A model generated the notes under the pieces. It saw only the letters and a list, made by a program, of their open reading frames with translations. It made no database searches and had not been told where the DNA came from. Position numbers and translations under genes: made by a program. From the NCBI RefSeq assembly GCF_007859295.1, contig NZ_VOHB01000002.1, positions 496,001-560,000 on the forward strand: a DNA stretch of 64,000 bases, in the 5' to 3' direction. This stretch comes from Planococcus sp. CPCC 101016 (GTDB taxonomy: Bacteria > Bacillota > Bacilli > Bacillales_A > Planococcaceae). Of this stretch, positions 1 through 8,011 are shown in pieces; positions within the stretch are counted from its first letter, which is position 1, and each line of letters opens with the position of its first letter.

Positions 1-443
1 TGGGGCACATGTCCCTGCAAGCAATCAAGAACTAATGACTGAAACCGGAAAATGACCGGCAAATGGATATCCCATAGGGGGAATTGTTTTTCTTCCTGAT
101 AGAATTTAACGAAATCCTTCAAGGCGATGGCGGCATAAATTAATTCTGGCCATAGCACTTCAGCAGAAAAGTATATGTTCTTATCGGGTGCAATAAACCC
201 GTGCTGCTTCATCGTATGTTCATGCAGACCATTAAAGACAAAATCGACATTGCGGTCGCCTTGGACTGCATGGCGAATTTCATAGGAAATGCCGAGGATA
301 CGCATACGGGATCCTTCATAGCCGTAATATTGGTCTTCTTTGCCTACCACCCTGTAAATAGCCTGATTGAGTTCATCCAGGTCGAAGTAGTCCCCGCTAA
401 TTTTAACGCCAGTATGATTCGGCGTGCTTTTCATCGTCAGCAT
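1..443 (-). CDS. DUF6904-like protein, 3' end cut by window edge
   Basis: An open frame reads leftward from ATG at 443 to the window edge, giving the first 147 residues (MLTMKSTPNHTGVKISGDYF at the N terminus). A strong AAGGAGGA ribosome site (complement of 451-458) sits 7 bases before the ATG and fixes the start. The gene begins 13 bp after the stop of rluF, so the two are probably co-transcribed. The sequence resembles from memory the DUF6904 family of uncharacterised Bacillales proteins (a GYEG-R-R-LG motif followed by an EIRHA-GDR stretch). No enzymatic motif is visible and no function can be given. The C terminus lies outside the window. Confidence 0.6.
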   Translation of the reverse strand, partial: MLTMKSTPNHTGVKISGDYFDLDELNQAIYRVVGKEDQYYGYEGSRMRILGISYEIRHAVQGDRNVDFVFNGLHEHTMKQHGFIAPDKNIYFSAEVLWPELIYAAIALKDFVKFYQEEKQFPLWDIHLPVIFRFQSLVLDCLQGHVP

Positions 444-456
444 GTCAGTATCCTCC

Positions 457-1164
457 TTAGCGTTTCGGTGTGTATTCGAGTTGATTGAATAATTCGTTGC
501 GCTCTGCTTCGGTCAAATCGCGCCATTCACCGACAGCTAAGTCACCTAATTGGATATTCATGATGCGGACTCTCTGTAAATTGCGGACTTCATACCCCAG
601 CGCTGTACACATGCGGCGTATCTGACGGTTCAAACCTTGACGCAATGTTAGTTTAAAAGTATACGCAGAGAGTTTGACGGCTTTTGCCGGAAGCGTCTTC
701 GTATCAAGAATTTCCACGCCTTCTTCCATTTTTGCTATAAAGGATTCTGTAATAGGCATGTCGACTTTAACGATGTATTCCTTTTCGTGCTCATTTTCAG
801 CCCGCAGAATTTCGTTGACGATATCCCCATCGTTAGTCAATAGGATGAGTCCTTCCGAATCTTTATCAAGCCGTCCTATATGGAAGATGCGCTCAGGATG
901 GTTAACAAAGTCAACAATGTTCCCTTCAATATGGCGTTCTGTTGTACTGGTGATGCCCACCGGTTTATTTAAGGCCAAATAGACATATTGCTGTTTTGGC
1001 TGTTCGATGATTTGACCATCGACGCGAACTTCATCTTTTAGTTCGACTTTGCTGCCGAGTTCGGCCGTTTGTCCATTAATGGTCACCCGACCGGCCTCAA
1101 TAAATTTATCGGCTCCTCGCCGTGAAGTGATTCCTGTCTCGCTTAAAAACTTATTGATTCGCAT
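457..1164 (-). CDS. rluF: 23S rRNA pseudouridine synthase, RluF type
   Basis: The 235-residue protein isomerises uridine to pseudouridine in 23S rRNA in the cytoplasm. It has an N-terminal S4 RNA-binding domain (about residues 1-60), then the RsuA/RluB/RluE/RluF catalytic fold. The signature GRLDKDSEGLILLTNDGD carries the catalytic Asp near residue 100. The motifs NIVDFVNH and EHEKEYIV, together with LNRQIRRMCTALGYEV and GEWRDLT, follow E. coli RluF more closely than RluB or RsuA, so RluF (target U2604) is the best assignment. Length and domain order are normal. The downstream partial gene follows after 13 bp. Family confidence is high; the exact modified base is inferred. Confidence 0.88.
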   Translation of the reverse strand: MRINKFLSETGITSRRGADKFIEAGRVTINGQTAELGSKVELKDEVRVDGQIIEQPKQQYVYLALNKPVGITSTTERHIEGNIVDFVNHPERIFHIGRLDKDSEGLILLTNDGDIVNEILRAENEHEKEYIVKVDMPITESFIAKMEEGVEILDTKTLPAKAVKLSAYTFKLTLRQGLNRQIRRMCTALGYEVRNLQRVRIMNIQLGDLAVGEWRDLTEAERNELFNQLEYTPKR

Positions 1165-1325
1165 ACTAAATTCCTCTCAGTTCTAAATTTCCTAGTCTCG
1201 CTCTCATTATACATCAACCGAACAGGCGAATAAAAAATTTCGACGTTTCACAGTTGCAATTTTTCGATTAGTTTGACAATATAGAAGGGAAGCTGTTATT
1301 GATGCGCCCAGGTATTTTGGATTAT

Positions 1326-1339
1326 TGTAAGCGTGTACA
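1326..1339 (+). promoter_or_regulatory. Candidate cre (CcpA) site upstream of aldehyde dehydrogenase
   Basis: TGTAAGCGTGTACA matches the cre consensus TGWAANCGNTNWCA at every fixed position but one (G instead of T at position 10). It lies 34 bases before the dehydrogenase start, where CcpA binding would block a promoter. A weak -35/-10 pair (TTGGAT at 1317, TAATAG at 1340, 17-bp spacer) brackets it. Inference only. Confidence 0.5.
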
Positions 1340-1372
1340 TAATAGTAATACGAGTAAAGGGGAGAAATGGGA

Positions 1373-2893
1373 ATGGTCTATGCAATGCCAAACACAGAAG
1401 GTTCAAAAATTACGTTTAAAGACAAGTATGAGAACTTTATAAACGGAGAGTGGAAAGCGCCGGTCAAAGGGCAATACTTCGAGAACGTTTCACCGGTAAC
1501 AGGCAAGAAGTTTACGGAAATAGCCCGCTCAACCGCTGAAGACGTAGAACTGGCTCTTGACGCAGCACATGCTGCAAAAGACGCATGGGGCAAAACTTCG
1601 GTCACTGAACGTGCCAATGCACTGCTGAAGATTGCAGACCGGATGGAGCAGAATCTGGAAATGTTGGCAGTTGCAGAAACTTGGGATAACGGCAAAGCGG
1701 TGCGTGAAACATTAAATGCCGATTTGCCGTTGGCAATTGATCATTTCCGTTATTTCGCTGGAGCAATCCGCGCGCAGGAAGGGTCATTGAGCCAAATCGA
1801 CAACGATACGGTAGCATACCACTTCCATGAACCGCTTGGTGTTGTTGGACAAATCATTCCATGGAATTTCCCGATATTAATGGCTGTCTGGAAACTGGCT
1901 CCTGCTCTTGCTGCCGGTAACTGTGTCGTATTGAAGCCTGCTGAGCAGACGCCGGCAAGTATTCTTGTGTTAGCTGAACTGATCGGTGACATTCTGCCTC
2001 CGGGAGTTTTGAACATCGTCAACGGATTTGGTCTTGAAACAGGGAAACCGCTTGCTTCCAGCCCGCGTATCAGTAAAGTGGCATTTACAGGTGAAACGAC
2101 TACAGGGCGTATGATCATGCAATACGCTTCACAGAACCTGATTCCGGTAACGTTGGAGCTTGGCGGCAAATCACCGAATATCTTCTTCAAAGATGTAATG
2201 GACCAGGATGATGCGTTCCTTGATAAAGCGATTGAAGGATTTGTCATGTTTGCTTTGAACCAAGGCGAAGTATGTACATGTCCATCTCGTGTATTGATTC
2301 AGGAAGACATTTATGACGAATTTATGGAACGTGCAATAAAGCGTGTAGAAGCAATTAAGACCGGAAATCCGCTTGATCCTGAAACAATGATGGGAGCACA
2401 GGCTTCCATGGAACAAATGGAGAAAATCCAATCTTATTTGGATATCGGCAAGCAAGAAGGCGCATTGGTTCTTGCGGGAGGCGATCGCAACGGCTTGGAC
2501 GGCGAACTGTCTGAAGGCTTCTATATTCAGCCGACCGTATTTAAAGGCCATAACAAGATGCGTATTTTCCAGGAAGAGATTTTTGGGCCGGTTGTCTCTG
2601 TAACGACATTTAAAACGAAAGAAGAAGCGCTTGAACTTGCAAATGATACCTTATACGGATTGGGAGCTGGAATCTGGACGCGCGATACCAATACAGCTTA
2701 CCGCTTCGGACGCGGCATCCAGGCTGGACGTGTGTGGACGAATTGCTACCATCAGTACCCAGCCCACGCAGCATTCGGCGGTTACAAAATGTCCGGCTTC
2801 GGCCGTGAAAACCATCTGATGATGCTCAACCACTATCAGCAGACAAAAAATATGCTGGTCAGCTACAGTGAAGACAAGCAAGGGTTCTTTTGA
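1373..2893 (+). CDS. NAD-dependent aldehyde dehydrogenase (acetaldehyde/AldB-ExaC type)
   Basis: This enzyme of about 506 residues oxidises aldehydes, probably acetaldehyde, to the carboxylic acid with NAD(P). Family signatures are all present: the coenzyme region around IPWNFP, the general-base motif [11 protein letters not shown], and the nucleophile in [11 protein letters not shown] (about residue 300). The ending [14 protein letters not shown] is typical of the AldB/ExaC branch. The ATG at 1373 is preferred because the AAAGGGGAG ribosome site is 8-9 bases upstream; the ATG at 1367 is too close. The DUF779 gene follows 54 bp later, a pairing seen repeatedly for this dehydrogenase branch. 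A cre-like site upstream suggests carbon catabolite control. Confidence 0.9.
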   Translation: MVYAMPNTEGSKITFKDKYENFINGEWKAPVKGQYFENVSPVTGKKFTEIARSTAEDVELALDAAHAAKDAWGKTSVTERANALLKIADRMEQNLEMLAVAETWDNGKAVRETLNADLPLAIDHFRYFAGAIRAQEGSLSQIDNDTVAYHFHEPLGVVGQIIPWNFPILMAVWKLAPALAAGNCVVLKPAEQTPASILVLAELIGDILPPGVLNIVNGFGLETGKPLASSPRISKVAFTGETTTGRMIMQYASQNLIPVTLELGGKSPNIFFKDVMDQDDAFLDKAIEGFVMFALNQGEVCTCPSRVLIQEDIYDEFMERAIKRVEAIKTGNPLDPETMMGAQASMEQMEKIQSYLDIGKQEGALVLAGGDRNGLDGELSEGFYIQPTVFKGHNKMRIFQEEIFGPVVSVTTFKTKEEALELANDTLYGLGAGIWTRDTNTAYRFGRGIQAGRVWTNCYHQYPAHAAFGGYKMSGFGRENHLMMLNHYQQTKNMLVSYSEDKQGFF

Positions 2894-2947
2894 TTCTGCG
2901 GCATTGCCAGTTGGAATTTTAAGAGGAAAAGGAAAGTAGGGATAGCA

Positions 2948-3310
2948 ATGGTCGAACGCGTAATTGCGACAGATGCTGCTATTGAATTGATCCAATTGCT
3001 GAAGGAAAAGCACGGACCGGTCATGTTTCATCAGTCAGGGGGCTGCTGTGACGGCAGTTCACCCATGTGTTACCCTGAAGGCGATTTGTTCATAGGAGAT
3101 CAGGATGTCCTAATGGGTGTGATCGGGGACAGCAAATTCTATATGCATAAAAACCAATTCGATTATTGGAGCCATACCCAGTTAATCATTGATGTGGTAC
3201 CCGGTCGGGGTGGAATGTTTTCCTTAGAAGGAGTGGAAGGCAAGCGGTTTTTGACAAGATCGAGAGCCTTCACTGCTGAAGAAACGAAGGAATTGCAGGA
3301 GCAGATTTAA
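2948..3310 (+). CDS. DUF779 protein associated with aldehyde dehydrogenase
   Basis: This 120-residue protein of the DUF779 family has no assigned activity. Its conserved core is visible: a FHQSGGCCDGSSPMCY cluster with three Cys near residues 28-40, then GDSKFYMHKNQFDYWSHTQLI. The vicinal cysteines suggest metal or thiol chemistry, but this is inference. The gene sits 54 bp after the aldehyde dehydrogenase on the same strand and is followed by a terminator, so the two form a bicistronic operon. The conserved pairing in bacteria points to a helper role for the dehydrogenase, for example in activation or aldehyde tolerance. Start ATG 2948 follows a GGAAAGTAGGGA ribosome site. Confidence 0.85.
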   Translation: MVERVIATDAAIELIQLLKEKHGPVMFHQSGGCCDGSSPMCYPEGDLFIGDQDVLMGVIGDSKFYMHKNQFDYWSHTQLIIDVVPGRGGMFSLEGVEGKRFLTRSRAFTAEETKELQEQI

Positions 3311-3316
3311 ACGGAA

Positions 3317-3343
3317 CCAGATGCCTAGGCATCTGGTTTTTTT
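3317..3343 (+). terminator. Rho-independent terminator after DUF779 gene
   Basis: A perfect 9-bp stem, CCAGATGCC/GGCATCTGG with a 2-base loop, is followed by seven T residues. It closes the aldehyde dehydrogenase operon. Confidence 0.85.
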
Positions 3344-3453
3344 ATTGTCCGTCAATGCTGAAAATATGCTTAAAACCTTTATAAATCAAGGGGTGAAGAT
3401 AGAATTCATACCGGAAAAATGGTATAATTTCAACATGAAAGGTGGTCATCGAA

Positions 3454-3642
3454 TTGACGAAATTAGTGAACCGAGTTTCCCATGAACAAGCCAATCACGC
3501 GATCTCCTGCGCTTCACATTCTCTGGTTACGGAAGGATTTAATGTGACAAGTGAGGATGAGAATTTTGTTCGGTCGGTATTGACTGGTGAACGGACGGAA
3601 GCACAATTCCATCAGGCCATCAAAAGGAAGTTCGATGTCTAA
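3454..3642 (+). CDS. VbhA-like antitoxin of the Fic toxin
   Basis: This small protein of 62 residues most likely inhibits the Fic enzyme encoded directly downstream. Its helical N-terminal half contains SLVTEG (residues 23-28), which fits the class I Fic inhibitory motif [S/T]xxxE[G/N]; in this class the Glu blocks the ATP gamma-phosphate in the partner's active site. The TTG at 3454 is chosen because an AAGGTGG ribosome site lies 8 bases upstream; a GTG at 3442 would overlap that site. The stop codon overlaps the Fic start by 8 bp, implying translational coupling. A perfect -10 hexamer TATAAT lies at 3423-3428, though no good -35 is seen. Confidence 0.8.
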   Translation: MTKLVNRVSHEQANHAISCASHSLVTEGFNVTSEDENFVRSVLTGERTEAQFHQAIKRKFDV

Positions 3643-4225
3643 GTATCAGCATGCCTCCATGTATTGCTATCCCGGGACTGATGTGTTGATTAATTTGTTT
3701 GATATACAGGATGAAGAAAAATTGAAGGAATTGGAGAAAGTCTACTCCTTGCTTCGTCTGTCGGAATTGCAGATACAGAAGCCGGCAGACCCTATGGATG
3801 TAGAAGCATTTTTAGCCATTCATCGATATCTTCTTCAAGACGTCTACCCATTTGCGGGTGAGTTGCGAAAGGAAATGATTTCTAAAGGCTCTTCTTCTTT
3901 TGCTCATCCCAAACACATTGAGACACATTTGCTGAAAATTTTTGATGAATTGAAGGAAGAGAATTATTTGAAGGAGTTGCCGCGCAATCAGCTGATTTCA
4001 CGGCTTGCTTATTTTCTTTCGGAATTGAATGCACTTCATCCTTTTCGCGAAGGCAATGGCCGGAGTGTCCGTGAATTTGCGCGCCGCCTAATGATGAATG
4101 CCGGTTACCGGCTGGATTGGGAAAAGGTTTCTGAACCTGCAGAAATCATCAATGCTTTTGTTGATTCGTTCAATAAAGACAACAAGCGGCTTGAAACACT
4201 ATTGGACGACATTGTTACTCCATAG
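3635..4225 (+). CDS. Fic/DOC family AMPylating toxin
   Basis: This 196-residue Fic-domain protein would transfer AMP (or another nucleotide monophosphate) to hydroxyl groups of target proteins. The active-site motif is intact: HPFREGNGRSVREFARRL at about residues 136-153 satisfies HxFx(D/E)GNGRxxR. The upstream region FAGELRKEMISKG is the flap that positions the target. The ATG at 3635 overlaps the antitoxin stop by 8 bp. A longer in-frame reading from 3587 lies inside the antitoxin gene and is not used. No inhibitory helix is present in the Fic protein itself, consistent with a class I system where inhibition is supplied in trans. The target is unknown. Confidence 0.88.
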   Translation: MSKYQHASMYCYPGTDVLINLFDIQDEEKLKELEKVYSLLRLSELQIQKPADPMDVEAFLAIHRYLLQDVYPFAGELRKEMISKGSSSFAHPKHIETHLLKIFDELKEENYLKELPRNQLISRLAYFLSELNALHPFREGNGRSVREFARRLMMNAGYRLDWEKVSEPAEIINAFVDSFNKDNKRLETLLDDIVTP

Positions 4226-4260
4226 AAAATGCCAGTTGCTCGGAGAGCGCTGGCATTTTC
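4225..4260. terminator. Bidirectional terminator between fic and AAC(3) genes
   Basis: An 11-bp perfect stem GAAAATGCCAG/CTGGCATTTTC lies between the convergent Fic and acetyltransferase genes. A/T-rich flanks on both sides let it work in either direction. Confidence 0.75.
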
Positions 4261-4266
4261 TATGCT

Positions 4267-5070
4267 TTACGATACAGGATTTCTGCGAAGCCACTCGATG
4301 CCAAATTCGACGAGGGGCTTCATGTCCACAAGGCGGGTTTGGGCTTGCCCTAATTTGCCTTCAACGACATCGCCAGGAAAGGCTTTAGCAATCTCAGGAA
4401 AGCGGTCTGAATCCATATCCACACAGTCATATGTCTGCCAGACCCTTTGGCCGTCAAGTGAAATTGCTGCGCCTTGCGGGGAAGTCGAACGGTTTTCCTG
4501 TACGAATTCAGCATAGTGGAGAGCTGTACATGAATCAAAGCCGACACCAATCAATAAAATTTTCACTTGTTCCTCCATCATTTTGGCAAGCGGAGAGTTT
4601 TTCCCGAAGGAATCTTCAAGCGGCTGTTCATTCATCCAAACGCCCGCCTTGCTCCCCCATGCCATAAAGGAATGGGAGGGATGCGGACTTCGGATAGTCA
4701 TTGGATGCCGGTGGAAACATTCGGCAATCTTGCCCATGCCGCGCAATCCACTTAAGTGGGGATCAAAGGCAGGCAGATGATCACGGATTGGCTGATGCCA
4801 ATTTTCAGGAACCGGCGGCTCCATCCAGTAAACAGGGTCTGAATTGTCCACAGACTGGGCGGGCATGATTAAGGTCCCCGAATCAGTAATGGTTTCCATT
4901 AAAGCTTCTACGACGGCCTGAGCGCTTCCAGAGATCCACCCCATGGATTTTAATGAGGCATGCACCATCAAGGCGTCGCCCTTAGTAATGCCGAGTTGAT
5001 GAAATTGGTGTTTTAAAGTCTCTTTTGACTGGAATTCAGGTGTGTTTAAAATATTCAATAACTCTGACAT
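4267..5070 (-). CDS. AAC(3)-family N-acetyltransferase
   Basis: This 267-residue protein belongs to the antibiotic/aminoglycoside 3-N-acetyltransferase (AAC(3), YokD-like) family, which transfers acetyl from acetyl-CoA to amino groups. Visible signatures are VHASLKSMGWISG near residue 36 for CoA binding, GTLIMPAQ, and the active-site stretch RSPHPSHSFMAWG. Length is typical (260-290). Chromosomal members in Bacillales often do not confer aminoglycoside resistance, so the substrate remains open. It stands alone, convergent with the Fic gene and divergent from the thioesterase gene. Confidence 0.85.
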   Translation of the reverse strand: MSELLNILNTPEFQSKETLKHQFHQLGITKGDALMVHASLKSMGWISGSAQAVVEALMETITDSGTLIMPAQSVDNSDPVYWMEPPVPENWHQPIRDHLPAFDPHLSGLRGMGKIAECFHRHPMTIRSPHPSHSFMAWGSKAGVWMNEQPLEDSFGKNSPLAKMMEEQVKILLIGVGFDSCTALHYAEFVQENRSTSPQGAAISLDGQRVWQTYDCVDMDSDRFPEIAKAFPGDVVEGKLGQAQTRLVDMKPLVEFGIEWLRRNPVS

Positions 5071-5161
5071 AAACTATCCCTCCGATTTCACTATATTATA
5101 AAGGAAAGCCTGCTGTTTTGGAAAACCTCTGTCAGCGGCAATAGAGAAAGGAATGATGATC

Positions 5162-5638
5162 ATGGAAGCAAAACCGATGAAAGAATCGAGAACCATTCAA
5201 ACAAAATTGGTACTCCCGCCGGACACCAATCACATGGACTCCATTTTTGGGGGCAAGGTCTTGGCCTATATTGATGAGATTGCAGGAATTACGGCAATGA
5301 AGCATGCGCGCCGGCAAGTAGTAGTGACAGCATCTATCGATTCGGTGGATTTTCTTTCCTCTGCACGAGTAGGAGATGTATTGGAACTGGAAGCTAATGT
5401 TACTTCAACTGGACGGACTTCCATGGAAGTATATGTTCGGGTCAAGTCGAAGAATTTGCAAACAGGTGAAGAAAAGCTGACGACCGAATCGTTTTTAACA
5501 ATGGTGGCAATGGGAGACGATGGCAAACCGACTCCGGTACCGCCTGTTCTGCCGGAATCACCGGGTGAAAAGCTCTTTTTCGAATCAGCCCCTGCAAGAC
5601 GTGAACACCGAAAAATGCGCGTGAAGACACCAAGATAA
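5162..5638 (+). CDS. Acyl-CoA thioesterase, hotdog fold (YkhA-like)
   Basis: The 158-residue protein hydrolyses acyl-CoA to free acid and CoA in the cytoplasm. The hotdog signature is clear: NHMDSIFGGKVLAYIDEIAG (Asp and the GG-K turn, roughly residues 22-40), then VDFLSSARVGDVLELEA. It matches the short YkhA/YciA/BFIT-like acyl-CoA hydrolase branch in length. Three ATGs lie at 5153, 5156 and 5162; the GAAAGGA ribosome site at 5146-5152 is best spaced for 5162, though starts 9 bases earlier cannot be excluded. It is monocistronic and closed by a terminator. Confidence 0.85.
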   Translation: MEAKPMKESRTIQTKLVLPPDTNHMDSIFGGKVLAYIDEIAGITAMKHARRQVVVTASIDSVDFLSSARVGDVLELEANVTSTGRTSMEVYVRVKSKNLQTGEEKLTTESFLTMVAMGDDGKPTPVPPVLPESPGEKLFFESAPARREHRKMRVKTPR

Positions 5639-5641
5639 CAG

Positions 5642-5675
5642 CAAAAGGTGCATGGAAGAATCCATGCACCTTTTG
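5642..5675. terminator. Bidirectional terminator between thioesterase and DUF421 genes
   Basis: A 15-bp stem (5642-5656 with 5661-5675, loop of 4) with an A-run on one side and a T-run on the other separates two convergent genes. Confidence 0.85.
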
Positions 5676-5687
5676 TATCGGCAAGTA

Positions 5688-6203
5688 TTAACTGACCGAT
5701 TCACTTTCTGATTTAACATTTGCCAGCGTATTGCCGGGTTCGCTGCTGATAACTGACATGCTGCCATCCGTTTCAAGAACAACCGCTTTTACTTTTTCAG
5801 TAGATCCAAACCCAGTATTGCGGATGGCCTGTAGGATTTCAATTTCTTTAATCCTCTCTTTTTTCATGGCATTTCTCAGGAATTGTCCATCCAAGAACAG
5901 CAGGCGGGGTTCTGACTTGATGATATTGTTAAACCAATTGGAATGAACGGAAAGAAGGGTAAATACATACTGCAAAAGGATTAATAATGCAAAAGCAGTC
6001 AACCCTTCAAGAAGGCTGACATCTTTGCTTAATAAAATTGTGGCCAATGTCGAACCCAAAGCTACAGTTACAACCAAATCAAACGCATTTAATTTAGTTA
6101 ATGTGCGTTTGCCTGAAATACGCAGGAAAATTACTAGCCCAACATAGGCTAAGAAACCGACTGTAACGATTCGGATAAAACTGTCGAAAGTAATTTCAAA
6201 CAT
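5688..6203 (-). CDS. DUF421 (YetF-like) membrane protein
   Basis: This 171-residue integral membrane protein belongs to the DUF421 family (B. subtilis YetF, YrbG and related). Three hydrophobic segments occupy roughly residues 5-25, 37-56 and 58-75. They are followed by a soluble C-terminal domain containing LLFLDGQFLRNAMKKERI, the small alpha/beta module typical of the family. No catalytic role is established. The ATG at 6203 is selected because an AAAGGAGGG ribosome site lies 6 bases upstream; the frame extends further upstream but without a ribosome site. Its upstream region holds the DnaA-box cluster. Confidence 0.8.
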   Translation of the reverse strand: MFEITFDSFIRIVTVGFLAYVGLVIFLRISGKRTLTKLNAFDLVVTVALGSTLATILLSKDVSLLEGLTAFALLILLQYVFTLLSVHSNWFNNIIKSEPRLLFLDGQFLRNAMKKERIKEIEILQAIRNTGFGSTEKVKAVVLETDGSMSVISSEPGNTLANVKSESESVS

Positions 6204-6238
6204 GTTTGCCCTCCTTTTATCTAAAGAAATTAATAAAT

Positions 6239-6427
6239 TTATCCACATGTTGATAAGTTTTATTTATGCAAGAATATCAACAAAATTCACACATCTTATC
6301 CACATAACACACACAAATGGTGCATTAAATGTGCATAAGAATGAATATGAGGAAATTTTTATGTGGAAATCTCCCTTTTCAGGGAGTATTCCTGCTACTA
6401 ATGTGTTTCCCTTTCTAGTTATCAACA
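6239..6427. promoter_or_regulatory. Intergenic cluster of DnaA boxes
   Basis: The 315-bp gap 6204-6518 has no gene but carries several DnaA boxes (consensus TTATCCACA). Two are perfect: 6239-6247 and 6296-6304. One-mismatch boxes TTATCAACA lie at 6419-6427 and, on the minus strand, at 6248-6256 directly abutting the first. Two-mismatch candidates are at 6274-6282 (ATATCAACA) and 6362-6370 (minus strand ATTTCCACA). This density is far above chance. No dnaA, dnaN or replication gene is nearby, so a DnaA-titration cluster like those known in B. subtilis is more likely than oriC. Confidence 0.6.
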
Positions 6428-6518
6428 AACGCATTAGGACAGTAAATGCTTGCAAGGGTTCATTTTTTTCGCAGCGGGAATAGAATGGATAATCTGATTT
6501 TGGTTGGAGGCTAGTAGA

Positions 6519-6740
6519 ATGAAATCTTTCTTGAACTTGCTCCGTTATTCGGGGTTGGTTGTTTTTGCCGTAGGCATTTTCTTATTATTGCTTACATTGG
6601 TCAATTGGGCATCTGGTTTCACCGATGCTACATGGTTTCAGCTGTATTTTATCCGCTTGTATTTATTTCTCACAGTTTCGGGAATTTTGCTTTATATCCT
6701 TATCACGTTCCGAAGAAAAGACGATAAAAAAAAGGAGTAG
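6519..6740 (+). CDS. Small two-helix membrane protein, unknown function
   Basis: This 73-residue protein has two predicted membrane helices (roughly residues 13-33 and 45-64) and a lysine-rich cytoplasmic tail RRKDDKKKE. The ATG at 6519 is supported by a TTGGAGG ribosome site about 10 bases upstream. Its last codons merge into a terminator. I do not recognise the family. It stands alone to the right of the DnaA-box cluster. Confidence 0.65.
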   Translation: MKSFLNLLRYSGLVVFAVGIFLLLLTLVNWASGFTDATWFQLYFIRLYLFLTVSGILLYILITFRRKDDKKKE

Positions 6741-6758
6741 CCGGAGCTACTCCTTTTC
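6729..6758 (+). terminator. Terminator overlapping the 3' end of the small membrane gene
   Basis: A 12-bp stem AAAAGGAGTAGC/GCTACTCCTTTT with a 4-base loop spans the stop codon of the preceding gene. Confidence 0.75.
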
Positions 6759-6809
6759 GCTGCTTCAAGGCCATTAGAAAACAAAGAAGGATTCCTGGCT
6801 GAATGAAAC

Positions 6810-7829
6810 TTATTTTTTTGCTAACAATTCTTCGAAATAAGCGCCGAATTCTTTTGACCGCTTCAAAATGGTGCTTGAAGATACGCCGAATTTTTCGCTT
6901 AAATCTTTTGCTGACAACATTGGGCCTTTAACCAGTTCGTGATCCTGAAGGAATCTCCAATATCCGGCTACTAGAGCTTCCGGTTTCTGGACAGTTGGCT
7001 GCTGGCTTACAAGATAGCTGTTTAGGATGCTTGTGATATTGCTGATTGTTTCTTCATCGAATTCAGCTTGCTCGATGTGTTTATCGAGTTCTGTCATGAC
7101 CGAATCGTGTTCCGGAGAAAGCTGGATGCTTTCTTCGACACTTCCTGTTGAATACTTGACGATTTGCTCGACTACCGCCAAGTAATTATCGCGTAGATAG
7201 CTTTCGTCTTGTGAAGCGTTATCGGCAGCAATTTGTGATTTCAATTGTTCGAAGAACGGATTGAATTCTCCGACGATCGTTAAATAGCCGTTAAGGAATA
7301 AAACGCCGTTTTTTCCAACACGGGAGTCCGGAAGAAGGATTGCCAATAAGCCTTGTCCGTTTTCCATATCAGTTGGTGGCTGATCTGCCATTTCAAGTGT
7401 TTCACCCGTAAAGATGTTTGTGAACTGAGCAGTTTCTGTATCGCCTTTGATGTATTGGCCAAGGAATACTTTTACATCTCTCCAGTTTTCAAGCACTTCT
7501 TTAGTTGAAGGGCGTTGGGCAAGTTCAATTTGTTTTGTCAAAAAGTCTTCCCACAGCTCCGGTTTTTTCATAAACAGGAAATTTTCAATAACAAATGCCT
7601 GTGCATCGTTTTCAGCCATTGATTGCATCAAACGTGGCTGCCAAGCTTGTTGTAATTCACGAAATTCTGCAAGTTGCTCCTGATTCGGGTTTTCCGAGAA
7701 GAACTGCTGGCGTACTTTGAACAGTTCATCATTCACCAAATCATTGATGGAAACAGTTTGCTGTTTTCCGTGACATTTCTTGTATTTCTTGCCGCTGCCG
7801 CATGGGCATGGATCATTTCTTCCTACCAT
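6810..7829 (-). CDS. SEC-C metal-binding domain protein with C-terminal HTH-like segment
   Basis: This 339-residue protein opens with a SEC-C zinc motif ([19 protein letters not shown], residues 3-21), the metal-binding element also found at the SecA C terminus. The middle is an acidic helical region with no recognised domain. The C terminus ([21 protein letters not shown]) looks like a helix-turn-helix. The ATG at 7829 has an AGGTGA ribosome site; a GTG 9 bases upstream is less likely. It is transcribed alone and diverges from signal peptidase I. A role in protein quality control or nucleic-acid binding is possible but unproven. Confidence 0.75.
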   Translation of the reverse strand: MVGRNDPCPCGSGKKYKKCHGKQQTVSINDLVNDELFKVRQQFFSENPNQEQLAEFRELQQAWQPRLMQSMAENDAQAFVIENFLFMKKPELWEDFLTKQIELAQRPSTKEVLENWRDVKVFLGQYIKGDTETAQFTNIFTGETLEMADQPPTDMENGQGLLAILLPDSRVGKNGVLFLNGYLTIVGEFNPFFEQLKSQIAADNASQDESYLRDNYLAVVEQIVKYSTGSVEESIQLSPEHDSVMTELDKHIEQAEFDEETISNITSILNSYLVSQQPTVQKPEALVAGYWRFLQDHELVKGPMLSAKDLSEKFGVSSSTILKRSKEFGAYFEELLAKK

Positions 7830-8011
7830 TCTAATCACCTACATTTTTTATTGAGTGTAACATAAAATTGCGATACGCTCAAAAGTCTGACGATTCAGAC
7901 GCCGTTGCCTCTATGGAGACAGCAAATGTTAAATGGGATAAGCCAAAAGTATGCACAAAGTTGATGCGGTATTATAATAAAAGGAAATAAGTAGGAGCAG
8001 GAGGGAACAAT

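Noticed and set aside
6204..6518. The DnaA-box cluster as the chromosomal origin oriC
   Set aside because: No dnaA, dnaN, rpmH or other origin-linked gene is near, and no AT-rich unwinding element was recognised; a titration cluster is preferred.
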